This document shows, in pieces, positions 23,844 through 31,539 of a DNA stretch of 31,727 nucleotides. Each line of letters opens with the position of its first letter. Position 1 is the first letter of the stretch. Source of the stretch: Flammeovirgaceae bacterium UBA2786 (GTDB taxonomy: Bacteria > Bacteroidota > Bacteroidia > Cytophagales > Cyclobacteriaceae); contig DEIA01000022.1 in assembly GCA_002352225.1 (NCBI GenBank), forward strand, positions 78,747 to 110,473, given 5' to 3'. The translations under genes were made by a program, and so were the position numbers. Below the pieces are notes generated by a model. It ran no database searches. It was not told the DNA's origin and was given only the letters and a program-made list of their open reading frames with translations.

Positions 23844-24733
23844 ATGAAAGCATCATCGGCACAGAATCAACAAACAGCCATAAAAGCAAGCTACTTTAGT
23901 ATTACGGGTAACGCCTTGCTGGCTATATTAAAATGGGTTACAGGCTATTTCGGTAATTCATATGCTATGATTGCCGATGCCATAGAATCCACAACAGATA
24001 TTTTCTCGTCAGTATTGGTTTTGCTAGGGCTAAAAATTGCAAGCAAGCCGGCCGATGAAAATCACCCGTACGGCCATGGCAGGCTTGAACCATTAATTAC
24101 GTTTGTGGTGGTAGCCTTTCTGGTAGTTTCGGCTGTGGTTATTGCCTACACCAGTATAGAAAACATACACACGCCACACCCACTACCAGAACCCTTTACG
24201 CTTATTGTTTTAGGCCCGATTATTATCTGGAAAGAAATCTCTTACCAATTAGTTATACGAAAAGCCCGGCAAACCAACAGTACCTCGCTTAAAGCCGATG
24301 CCTGGCACCACCGCAGCGATGCCATTACATCGATAGCTGCGTTTCTCGGAATTTCGGTAGCCTTATACTTTGGTGCGGTTACGAAGCAGCCGATGACTGG
24401 GCCGCCTTGTTGGCTTCGGGGTTTATTTTGTATAACAGTTATAAAATCTTCAGGCCGGCATTAGGCGAAATTATGGATGAGCACGTGTATGACGAACTGG
24501 TGGCCAACATCCGTAAAGTTGCATTAACAGTGCCGGGGGTTATTGCTACCGAAAAGTGTTTTATCCGCAAAACAGGTATGATTTATCAAGTCGATCTGCA
24601 TGCCACCGTAGAAGCCAGCATTTCTGTTAAGGCCGGGCACGACATAGCCCACAAGCTGAAGGACACACTCAGGCAGGAAATTCCACAAATTGGGAATGTG
24701 CTCATTCATATCGAGCCACATCAGGAAAATTAA
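23844..24733 (+). pseudogene. cation diffusion facilitator transporter, single-base frameshift
   Basis: The first frame (23844 to a stop at 24464) encodes the N-terminal helices with SYAMIADAIESTTDIFSSV and HPYGHGRLEP, the CDF metal-site and loop signatures, and LKADAWHHRSDAITSIAAF (second metal site). Family sequence is lost after ALYFGA, while the next frame continues exactly with GYEAADDWAALLASG and runs to 24733, including the C-terminal cytoplasmic domain (VYQVDLHATVEA-like strands, HDIAHKLKD). One missing base near 24376 (TTTGGTGCGGTTAC) explains this; restored, the protein would be 296 residues. CDF proteins export Zn2+, Co2+, Fe2+ or Mn2+. Everything else is intact, so this is either a very recent mutation or a sequencing or assembly error. 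Confidence 0.88.
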
Positions 24734-24816
24734 AATTCAAACCGCTGGTGTAGAGAAGTGCAACAGGGCTCTTTACAGTGCGTTAATAACCCAATCGTTT
24801 CCTTATTTTTACGCTG

Positions 24817-26787
24817 ATGAGTTTTAACTACCCGCAGTTTCTCTGGGCGCTTACTGCGCTGGCCATACCCATCATCATCCACCTGTTTAATTTCAGACGT
24901 ACCACCCGTATATTTTTTTCCAATACGCGGTTCCTTAAGCAAGTAAAACAAGAAACCACCCAAAAGCGCAAATTGAAGCGCTACCTCATTCTGGCTTCTC
25001 GTTTATTGTTTTTATGCTTTCTGGTGCTGGCGTTTGCCCAACCCTTTTTGCCTGCACGCGAACACCTTACTTCGCAACGCAACCTCACTATCTATCTCGA
25101 CAACTCGTACAGTATGTCGGCTCCGGTGCAGGAAAAAATACGAGGGCTGGATGCGGCCACTACCTACGTGCAGGAAATTGTAGAACTGTTTCCGGCCGAA
25201 ACCCGGTTTAAACTTCTTACCAACGATTTCGCACCATTCTCTAATTCATTCAAATCGAAATCAGAAATAGTAGACCAGCTTTCGCAGATTAAATTTTCAT
25301 CTACAGCGCGTACAGCAGCCGAAGTTATAAAACGAATTAACGATTCGAATAGCACAGTGTTTTGGATTTCAGATTTTCAGCAATCTACTTTTGGCGAGCC
25401 CCTGGTACTGGATTCCACCTGGCAGATTCGTTTGGTGCCGGTTACATTCAATACTACCTCAAACGTATATGTCGATTCAGTTTATCTCGCCAACCCGTTT
25501 ATAATTGGAGGCGAAAAGAATTCCATACAAGTACGGCTGCGCAACAGCGGCCCCAAAACAATTGAAGGTCTTGTATCGCGCTTAACCATTAACGGTGTAC
25601 AGGCCGCAACGTCTTCGGTAACGATACAGCCCAACAGCAGCGTTGAAACCGCATTCGATCTGTCGGGTAGTTTGCGAGGTAATAACAAGGCATTATTCAC
25701 CTTTAGCGATTTTCCGGTAAGTTTTGATAATGAGTTTTATTTCACTTTAAATTATGCAGGAAGGTTACGGATTATAGAACTCAAATCGCAACCCACCCTA
25801 ACGTATGTAGAGCAAGTGTATGGCAACAAGCAGCTGTTCGATTTTAAAAGTTACACAACAGCCAATGTGGATTACAGTGCTTTTGCAGATGCAAATCTGG
25901 TGGTAATAAATGGTATTAACCAGATTGATCAGACACTGGGCGCAGCCTTACAGCAATATTTAAATAATCAGGGTGTAATGCTGGTGTTTCCGGGTACAGA
26001 GCCCGAAGTGCAATCGTACCGTAACTTGTTTGCACTGCCAACCCTTACCCGAGTTGCGGGAGCATCGCGTATGGTTTTGGATAAACCAGATTTCAGGAAT
26101 CCGTTTTTCGAAAATATTTTTGAAGAAAGAACGACTGCAGTATCTATGCCGGCTGCTCAAAAAACCTGGGAGTGGGGTATGGATCGTTCAGCTATTCTCA
26201 GTTTTCAAAATGGGCAACCATTTTTGTCTAAGATCAATAACACATACATCGCGGCAAGCAGCTTAACCCCCGAAGCCACCGACTTTGCCACACACGCATT
26301 GTTTGTACCTGTTATGTATCGGGTTGCTGCAACAGGCAACAGGCAAGACCGCAAACCCTATCACTATTTATCGAGTGGGTTGGTTACCGTTAATGCCGAT
26401 AGTCTGGCCGGAGATGAACCGGTGCGTATGGTGGGCGAGCAGGAACTGGTGCCGGCACAACGTAAAACCGGTAACAAAGTATTACTGGAATTGCCTCGCT
26501 ATACCGTTAGCCCGGGCTATTATTATGTAACCCATCAGCGTGATACGCTTGATCTGGTAGCCTTTAATATAGAGAAACAAGAGTCAGAATTAACTGCATT
26601 TTCCGATACAGAAGCACAGGCTGCCTTTGGCAACAGCCAGGTTATGGTATTTGATGCAGATAGTCCGCAGGCTTTCAGTAACGAAATAAAAGCAAGATAT
26701 TTGGGAACTCCTTTATGGAAGTATGCACTGGTGCTGGCACTTGTTTTTTTGCTGGCAGAAGTGCTGTTGATAAGATTTTTGAAATAG
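24817..26787 (+). CDS. BatA-domain membrane protein with vWA-like region
   Basis: 656 residues. The N-terminal BatA/aerotolerance domain has two helices (about 8-24 and 56-77) flanking FRRTTRIFFSNTRFLK, typical of the family. A vWA-like domain follows (about 88-205), with DNSYS at 95-99 fitting the DxSxS metal site. Then come a long beta-rich periplasmic part (about 215-630) and a C-terminal membrane helix (633-656). Bat proteins were named for Bacteroides aerotolerance but probably act in envelope maintenance or protein assembly; no MoxR or other bat gene is near, so it is a stand-alone paralogue. It appears to lead the operon to the glycosyltransferase gene. Confidence 0.88.
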   Translation: MSFNYPQFLWALTALAIPIIIHLFNFRRTTRIFFSNTRFLKQVKQETTQKRKLKRYLILASRLLFLCFLVLAFAQPFLPAREHLTSQRNLTIYLDNSYSMSAPVQEKIRGLDAATTYVQEIVELFPAETRFKLLTNDFAPFSNSFKSKSEIVDQLSQIKFSSTARTAAEVIKRINDSNSTVFWISDFQQSTFGEPLVLDSTWQIRLVPVTFNTTSNVYVDSVYLANPFIIGGEKNSIQVRLRNSGPKTIEGLVSRLTINGVQAATSSVTIQPNSSVETAFDLSGSLRGNNKALFTFSDFPVSFDNEFYFTLNYAGRLRIIELKSQPTLTYVEQVYGNKQLFDFKSYTTANVDYSAFADANLVVINGINQIDQTLGAALQQYLNNQGVMLVFPGTEPEVQSYRNLFALPTLTRVAGASRMVLDKPDFRNPFFENIFEERTTAVSMPAAQKTWEWGMDRSAILSFQNGQPFLSKINNTYIAASSLTPEATDFATHALFVPVMYRVAATGNRQDRKPYHYLSSGLVTVNADSLAGDEPVRMVGEQELVPAQRKTGNKVLLELPRYTVSPGYYYVTHQRDTLDLVAFNIEKQESELTAFSDTEAQAAFGNSQVMVFDADSPQAFSNEIKARYLGTPLWKYALVLALVFLLAEVLLIRFLK

Positions 26788-26793
26788 CTTGTT

Positions 26794-27021
26794 ATGAAAA
26801 CAATAAATCTGGTAATACCTGAGTATGTTAACTACGATGAAACCGAATGGAAGATAATTCTGGCGGGGGAGTTGTACGAAAGGGGGAAGCTATCGCTGGG
26901 GCAGGCCGCTGATTTGGCAGGCTTCTCTAAGCGAACATTTATCGAACTTATGGGTAAGTATGGTTTTTCAGTTTTTAGCGACTCAATAGAAGATTTGAGA
27001 TCCGATATTAAGAATGCCTGA
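26794..27021 (+). CDS. UPF0175 family antitoxin
   Basis: 75 residues. The C-terminal half (KLSLGQAADLAGFSKRTFIE followed by LMGKYGFSV) is the UPF0175 helix-turn-helix pattern. Members are encoded just before PIN-like DUF3368 proteins and are taken as DNA-binding antitoxins that neutralise the toxin and repress the pair. It starts six bases after the BatA-like stop and overlaps the toxin gene by eight bases, so it sits inside a larger operon without an obvious promoter of its own. Confidence 0.88.
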   Translation: MKTINLVIPEYVNYDETEWKIILAGELYERGKLSLGQAADLAGFSKRTFIELMGKYGFSVFSDSIEDLRSDIKNA

Positions 27022-27469
27022 TATAGTCATTTCAGATACAAGTTGCCTGATTATTCTAAAAAAGATCAATCTATTAGAGTTATTGACCAAACTGTATTCT
27101 AAGGTGTGGGTTACACCGGAAGTGCTTCGGGAATTTGGCGAAGAACTGGTTGGTGTTGAAGTTAAGGAAGCTTCCGACAAAAATCTGATTCAGGCATTTT
27201 CCAGAATGGTAGATTTAGGTGAAGCAAGCGCTTTGGCGTTAGCTGTTGAAACAAGAAACGTATTGTTGATTCTGGACGATCGGAAGGCTCGAAAAGTAGC
27301 CGAAACATTCAAAATAGCTACAACGGGCACGCTGGGTATATTGCTGAAAGCGAAACAATCGGGGTATATCCAATCAATGAAAGATGTATTGAATAGTTTA
27401 AATGATACGAATTTTAGAATTTCGGATAAAATTGTTAATGAAATATTGAAAGAAGCTGGTGAAATTTGA
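27014..27469 (+). CDS. DUF3368 PIN-like toxin
   Basis: 151 residues. The PIN-domain acidic residues are recognisable: Asp8 in ISDTSCLIIL, Glu36/Glu40 in VTPEVLREF, Glu70 in LGEASALALA and Asp88/Asp89 in LILDDRKARK. PIN toxins of this type are presumed ribonucleases (VapC-like). All key acids are present, so it is probably active. The start overlaps the antitoxin gene by eight bases, and the stop is three bases before the dihydroorotase-like gene, so the pair is embedded seamlessly in the operon. Confidence 0.88.
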   Translation: MPDIVISDTSCLIILKKINLLELLTKLYSKVWVTPEVLREFGEELVGVEVKEASDKNLIQAFSRMVDLGEASALALAVETRNVLLILDDRKARKVAETFKIATTGTLGILLKAKQSGYIQSMKDVLNSLNDTNFRISDKIVNEILKEAGEI

Positions 27470-27472
27470 GCT

Positions 27473-28735
27473 ATGAAAATCCTCATCCAATCTGCCAGAA
27501 TAATTTCTAAAGGTTCGCCTTTTCACCTTAAAACCCGTAATGTGTTGCTCAATAACGGGCGCATTGCAGAAATTGGCGATAAGAATTATCCGGCCGACCG
27601 TGTGATAGATGCCGAGGGCATGATACTTTCACCGGGTTGGGTAGATATTGGTGCCAGTGTGGGCGATCCGGGGCATGAACAACGGGAAGATTTGCAATCG
27701 TTAGCCAAAGCCGCTGCAGCCGGTGGGTTTACCGAGGTGGCCGTGTTGCCCAACACACAGCCTGCCGTTCAAACTAAAAACGAAATTGCGTACCTAACAG
27801 CCAACAACGATAACCGGTTGGTACAAATACATGCACTGGCTGCTGTAACAAAAAATTGCCAGGGCGAAGAACTTACCGAAATGATTGACCTGCACCATGC
27901 CGGTGCCCTTGCTTTTACCGATGGATTAAGACCGGTATGGCATACAGATATATTTCTTAAAGCCCTGCAATACCTGCAAAAATTTGAGGGTTTGCTAATC
28001 GATCATCCGGAAGACAACTGGCTGAATTTATTTGGGCAGATGCACGAAGGGGCGCAAAGTACCATGCTGGGGTTAAAGGGTATGCCACGCATTGCCGAAG
28101 AAGTGGCCATTAGTAAAAATCTTGAGTTGTTAACCTATGCAGGCGGTCGATTACATTTTAGTAAACTCTCAACAGCCAAATCGATAGACCTGGTACGCGC
28201 TGCTAAAAAGAAAGGATTTCAGGTTACGTGTGATGTAGCCGCCTATCAGCCATTGTATAACGACTCGGTTCTGGTTGATTTTGATACGAATTATAAAGTT
28301 AATCCGCCATTGCGCGAAAAAGCAGATCAGGATGCGTTACTAAAAGGCTTAAAAGACGGTACTATTGATGTGTTAGTGAGTAACCATTCCCCGCAGGATG
28401 ACGAAAGTAAATTTTTGGAGTTTGATCAGGCAGAATTTGGTCTGATTAACTTCCAAACATTTGCATCTCAGATAACCGCATTGGCTGAAGAAGTTGATTT
28501 GGCCGACCTGATTGAAAAAATTACCGATGCCCCACGCAGGTTATTGAAACTTCAACCGGTAATAATTGATGTAGACAACCGTGCTAATCTTACCTTGTTC
28601 GATCCCAACAGCGAGTGGATTTTTAGTCCGGATATTAATTTCTCAAAATCCAAAAACTCGCCCTGGTTAGCGCAAAAAATAAAAGGAAGAGCAGTGGCTG
28701 TGTTCAACAACACCAAACAGAGTATAGATGTTTGA
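27473..28735 (+). CDS. dihydroorotase homologue lacking metal ligands (PyrC'-like)
   Basis: 420 residues, full length for a class I dihydroorotase/amidohydrolase. Conserved landmarks include ILSPGWVDIGA (51-61), LPNTQP (92-97), HFSKLSTAKS (228-237), DTNYKVNPPLR (271-281) and the C-terminal small beta domain. The metal-binding residues are missing: DxHxH reads DIGAS (58-62), the second His of HxxHxST is Lys231, the usual HHL reads AYQPL (257-261) and DHAPH reads NHSPQ (304-308). It cannot hold the usual zinc pair and is probably not an active dihydroorotase. Noncatalytic PyrC' proteins stabilise aspartate transcarbamoylase in Pseudomonas, a possible parallel. It overlaps the next gene by eight bases. 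Confidence 0.88.
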   Translation: MKILIQSARIISKGSPFHLKTRNVLLNNGRIAEIGDKNYPADRVIDAEGMILSPGWVDIGASVGDPGHEQREDLQSLAKAAAAGGFTEVAVLPNTQPAVQTKNEIAYLTANNDNRLVQIHALAAVTKNCQGEELTEMIDLHHAGALAFTDGLRPVWHTDIFLKALQYLQKFEGLLIDHPEDNWLNLFGQMHEGAQSTMLGLKGMPRIAEEVAISKNLELLTYAGGRLHFSKLSTAKSIDLVRAAKKKGFQVTCDVAAYQPLYNDSVLVDFDTNYKVNPPLREKADQDALLKGLKDGTIDVLVSNHSPQDDESKFLEFDQAEFGLINFQTFASQITALAEEVDLADLIEKITDAPRRLLKLQPVIIDVDNRANLTLFDPNSEWIFSPDINFSKSKNSPWLAQKIKGRAVAVFNNTKQSIDV

Positions 28736-29264
28736 ACGGGTTCCGCGGTTGGTATTTATTGCGGTGCGTAACGGTATGCTGGCAGCAGTATTAGGAATTG
28801 TATTTATGCTGGTGTTGTATTATATCAATCGCCATCCATTTTTATTTCCTATCTATTTTGATTTCAGGATTGTAATGCTGAGTGTGTTTGTGGTAATGAG
28901 CCTGAAAGAACTTCGGGATGAACACCAGCATGGTCTTTTGTCGTTTGGTCAGGCAATGATTTGTGCTTTCTTATATACGCTGGTATTTGCTATACTCATG
29001 ATGAGCTTTGTATGGGTATTTAGCCAGATTAACCCCGCATTTGTGGCCGATTATATTGCACTGGCAACGGCACAATTAAAAGCGCTGGACCCAACGGTTG
29101 TAGAACAAATGGGAAAAGATTCGATAGAGCGTAATTTAGAGACGCTTCCGGCAACTAATGGCAGCACATTGGCCTTTGATTACTTTATCAAGACCTTGGT
29201 AGTGAGCTTTTTTATAAGCGCTGTAATATCTGTAATTTTAAGACGTCAACCCAAAACCAACTAA
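28728..29264 (+). CDS. DUF4199 membrane protein, copy 1
   Basis: 178 residues with four predicted helices (about 12-33, 42-60, 75-100, 150-170), the DUF4199 plan, including the segments VMSLKELRDEHQHGLLSFGQ and YTLVFAILMMSFVWVF. DUF4199 proteins are Bacteroidota inner-membrane proteins of unknown function. The ATG overlaps the dihydroorotase-like stop by eight bases; a second copy follows three bases after its stop. Its position before a membrane glycosyltransferase suggests a lipid- or glycan-linked role, which is inference. Confidence 0.85.
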   Translation: MFERVPRLVFIAVRNGMLAAVLGIVFMLVLYYINRHPFLFPIYFDFRIVMLSVFVVMSLKELRDEHQHGLLSFGQAMICAFLYTLVFAILMMSFVWVFSQINPAFVADYIALATAQLKALDPTVVEQMGKDSIERNLETLPATNGSTLAFDYFIKTLVVSFFISAVISVILRRQPKTN

Positions 29265-29267
29265 CCT

Positions 29268-29819
29268 ATGGAACAAGCCGAAGAATCTGTTACCCTTAAG
29301 AGCCACGTAATTAAATGGGGTTTAATTATTGGCGCTATTAGTATAATCCTAAACATATTGCTCTATGTTGTTGATTATACGCTGATGGTTCAGTTAAAAA
29401 CACTGTTTATACTCCTGGCTGTTTACCTGGGGATAACTATTTATGCAGGCATCGATTACCGGAACAGCCTGGATGGTTTTTTGCCTTACGGTAAAGCATT
29501 TGTGCACGGGTTTATAGTGTTAGCCATTTCCGCTTTAGTGGCTACCCTGTTTAATATGGTGTTATATAACGTTATTGACCCAGAGTTACCGCAGAAATTA
29601 ACAGAAGCGTCATTAGAAAATACAAGAGAAATGATGACTAGCTTTGGGGCACCGGAAGAATCTATTGATCAGGCCGTGGAGCAAGCCAGAGCCAGCACAG
29701 AAAAGCAGTTTACGTTAACAGGACAATTGATTAGCCTGGTGTCAATATTTTTCTTCTCGGCAATAATGGCCCTTATTTCTGCTATTTTTGTAAAGAAAAA
29801 CCCGCCAGTTGAATTATAA
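29268..29819 (+). CDS. DUF4199 membrane protein, copy 2
   Basis: 183 residues, again four helices (about 12-33, 40-58, 72-98, 153-175) with the DUF4199 landmark GIDYRNSLDGFLPYGKAFVH. It differs strongly from copy 1 by eye but keeps the long loop between helices 3 and 4 (about residues 100-150, rich in Glu). The two may form a heterodimer. Its stop is immediately followed by the ATG of the glycosyltransferase gene with no gap. Confidence 0.85.
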   Translation: MEQAEESVTLKSHVIKWGLIIGAISIILNILLYVVDYTLMVQLKTLFILLAVYLGITIYAGIDYRNSLDGFLPYGKAFVHGFIVLAISALVATLFNMVLYNVIDPELPQKLTEASLENTREMMTSFGAPEESIDQAVEQARASTEKQFTLTGQLISLVSIFFFSAIMALISAIFVKKNPPVEL

Positions 29820-30809
29820 ATGAATATCTCAATAGTCATCCCTGCTAAAGACGAGCAGGAGTCTATACCCGAACTTAGTCAATGGATTAGCCGTGTGATG
29901 GAAACACACGGCTTTTCTTATGAAGTTATTTTTGTTGACGATGGCAGTACAGATCTTACCTGGAACGAGATTCAAAAGGTAAGTGCAGTTAACCCATTCT
30001 TTAAAGGAATAAAATTCAATCGCAATTTTGGTAAATCAGCCGCACTGCACACCGCATTTAAACTTACGCAAGGCAATGTGGTAATTACCATGGATGCCGA
30101 TTTACAAGACAGTCCCGATGAAATTCCCGGGTTGTATAAAATGATAACCGAAGACGGGTTTCAATTAGTGAGCGGTTGGAAAAAAAAGCGCCACGACCCT
30201 ATTTCGAAAACAGTACCTTCTAAGTTCTTCAACTTTGTTACCCGTAAAATTTCGGGTATTAATCTGCACGATTTTAATTGCGGACTAAAAGCATACCATT
30301 ATGCTGTGGTAAAAAATATTTCGGTGTATGGCGAAATGCATCGCTACATACCCGTAATAGCTAAATGGGCAGGCTTTACAAAAATTACTGAAAAAGTAGT
30401 AGAGCACAGAGAACGTAAATATGGCTATAGTAAATTTGGATGGGAGCGCTTTGTACGTGGCTTTCTTGATTTACTTTCCATAACATTTATTGGCCGGTTT
30501 GCCCAACGCCCTATGCACTTTTTTGGCGCGTGGGGTATTGTCTCTTTTTTGATTGGATTTGGGTTCACCATCAAAATTCTGTACGATAAAATCGATTCTG
30601 TTTTTATTTCTAAAATTCCGCTTAAGCGCGATGTTACCGAGCAACCCATATTTTTTCTGGCATTGGCGGCTCTGGTAATTGGGATACAGTTGTTTCTTAC
30701 AGGCTTTATTGCCGAGTTACTGGCAAGACAATCAGTCTCCTCCAAAAAATATCTGGTAATTGATCGGGTAGGGATAGAAGAAGTTGAAAGCAAAAAGTAT
30801 AAAATCTAA
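29820..30809 (+). CDS. family 2 glycosyltransferase, membrane-anchored (DPM1/GtrB-like)
   Basis: 329 residues. The N-terminal GT-A domain has SIVIPAKDEQESIP (4-17), FVDDGSTD (38-45), the sugar-nucleotide/metal-binding MDADLQDSPDE (91-101) and FNCGLKAYH (152-160). Two C-terminal helices (about 235-256 and 277-302) anchor it. This is the layout of polyprenyl-phosphate glycosyltransferases such as GtrB, which put a sugar on undecaprenyl phosphate at the inner face of the membrane. Sugar and acceptor are not determinable. It ends the operon; its last codons lie inside a large hairpin. Confidence 0.93.
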   Translation: MNISIVIPAKDEQESIPELSQWISRVMETHGFSYEVIFVDDGSTDLTWNEIQKVSAVNPFFKGIKFNRNFGKSAALHTAFKLTQGNVVITMDADLQDSPDEIPGLYKMITEDGFQLVSGWKKKRHDPISKTVPSKFFNFVTRKISGINLHDFNCGLKAYHYAVVKNISVYGEMHRYIPVIAKWAGFTKITEKVVEHRERKYGYSKFGWERFVRGFLDLLSITFIGRFAQRPMHFFGAWGIVSFLIGFGFTIKILYDKIDSVFISKIPLKRDVTEQPIFFLALAALVIGIQLFLTGFIAELLARQSVSSKKYLVIDRVGIEEVESKKYKI

Positions 30810-30850
30810 AGTAAGGATTCTCTAAACTTTAGATTTTATACTTTCAACTT
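30781..30850. terminator. 70-base AT-rich hairpin at the glycosyltransferase 3' end
   Basis: AAAGTATAAAATCTAAAG (30794-30811) and CTTTAGATTTTATACTTT (30827-30844) form a perfect 18-bp stem with a 15-base loop. Outer arms AAGTTG (30781-30786) and CAACTT (30845-30850) extend it around a seven-base bulge. The left arm contains the last codons and stop of the glycosyltransferase gene; the right arm ends nine bases before the convergent lipoprotein stop. It probably serves as terminator or 3' stabiliser for both strands. Confidence 0.7.
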
Positions 30851-30858
30851 TTAAGTTC

Positions 30859-31344
30859 TTACTCCTCTTCGTCACCATTAAACACTACGTTGTGTTGTGC
30901 GCAGGCAGAATCAAGATCTACACGCCATACCTTTAATAAAGCCCGGCCTTCGGCTAAATCTTCGTTGGCCTGGGTAATAATGGCAGCATCTTGTTTTTCG
31001 ATAGCATCGAGAATGGCTTTAAAAGCTTTGAGCTGACCGGCAGCAGCCTGAACATATACCCTGTGCAGGCTGGCCACCTTTTCGGTAGTAGGTTTTATAT
31101 CTTTTAAGATCGTATAGAACTCTTCGTATTTAGGTACCACGGTTTCTACGATCGTATAGTACATGATAGAGTCATTCTCGTAGTTTTCGCCACTAATGCC
31201 CGAGTAGGCCGCTATGGCTTCCTCTTCAAGGGTTGCCACTTTGGGCATTTCTACATTAATGTAGTTGAGCAGGTCTTGCTGAACCGGATCGGGGCTGCAT
31301 TGCAAGAGTACAAATAGAATAGGAAGAACAAATAGCCTTTTCAT
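30859..31344 (-). CDS. small lipoprotein of unknown function
   Basis: 161 residues. A lipoprotein signal with lipobox VLLQC puts the lipidated residue at Cys16. The mature part is mainly helical and acidic (EMPKVATLEEEAIAAYSGIS, VVPKYEEFYTILKDI, FKAILDAIEKQDAAIITQAN), suggesting a helical bundle. I recognise no family. No acidic pair follows the Cys directly (CSPDPVQQD), so surface export is uncertain. It is convergent with the glycosyltransferase gene and divergent from ssrA. No clear TTTG/TAnnTTTG promoter is seen on its side. Confidence 0.8.
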   Translation of the reverse strand: MKRLFVLPILFVLLQCSPDPVQQDLLNYINVEMPKVATLEEEAIAAYSGISGENYENDSIMYYTIVETVVPKYEEFYTILKDIKPTTEKVASLHRVYVQAAAGQLKAFKAILDAIEKQDAAIITQANEDLAEGRALLKVWRVDLDSACAQHNVVFNGDEEE

Positions 31345-31500
31345 GTGGGTTTTCGGTTAGGTTATTAAAGGTATTAAAATTGCAGATCATGCAAGAACTA
31401 TTTTTAGATTACATTTGTAACCCATTTACGTTCTTTGATACTGAATTTTCTGGTAAAAATCGGAAGCCATAAGATTGGAGCTAAACATGTTGCTTTAAAC

Positions 31501-31534
31501 TTTGCCTACTGCTTTTTGCCTACTGCTAACTTTA
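31501..31534 (+). promoter_or_regulatory. probable ssrA promoter with 13-base direct repeat
   Basis: TAACTTTA (31527-31534), one mismatch from TAnnTTTG, ends five bases before the expected tmRNA 5' end at 31540, and TTTG (31501-31504) lies 22 bases upstream of it. The -33 region is in a direct repeat: TTTGCCTACTGCT occurs at 31501-31513 and 31515-31527, so a second TTTG (31515) is also present. Confidence 0.5.
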
Positions 31535-31539
31535 AAACT

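Noticed and set aside
24407..24733. Separate small gene downstream of the CDF frame
   Set aside because: Its protein is the exact continuation of the CDF family sequence; it would start with TTG in the middle of the transporter, so it is the frameshifted 3' half.
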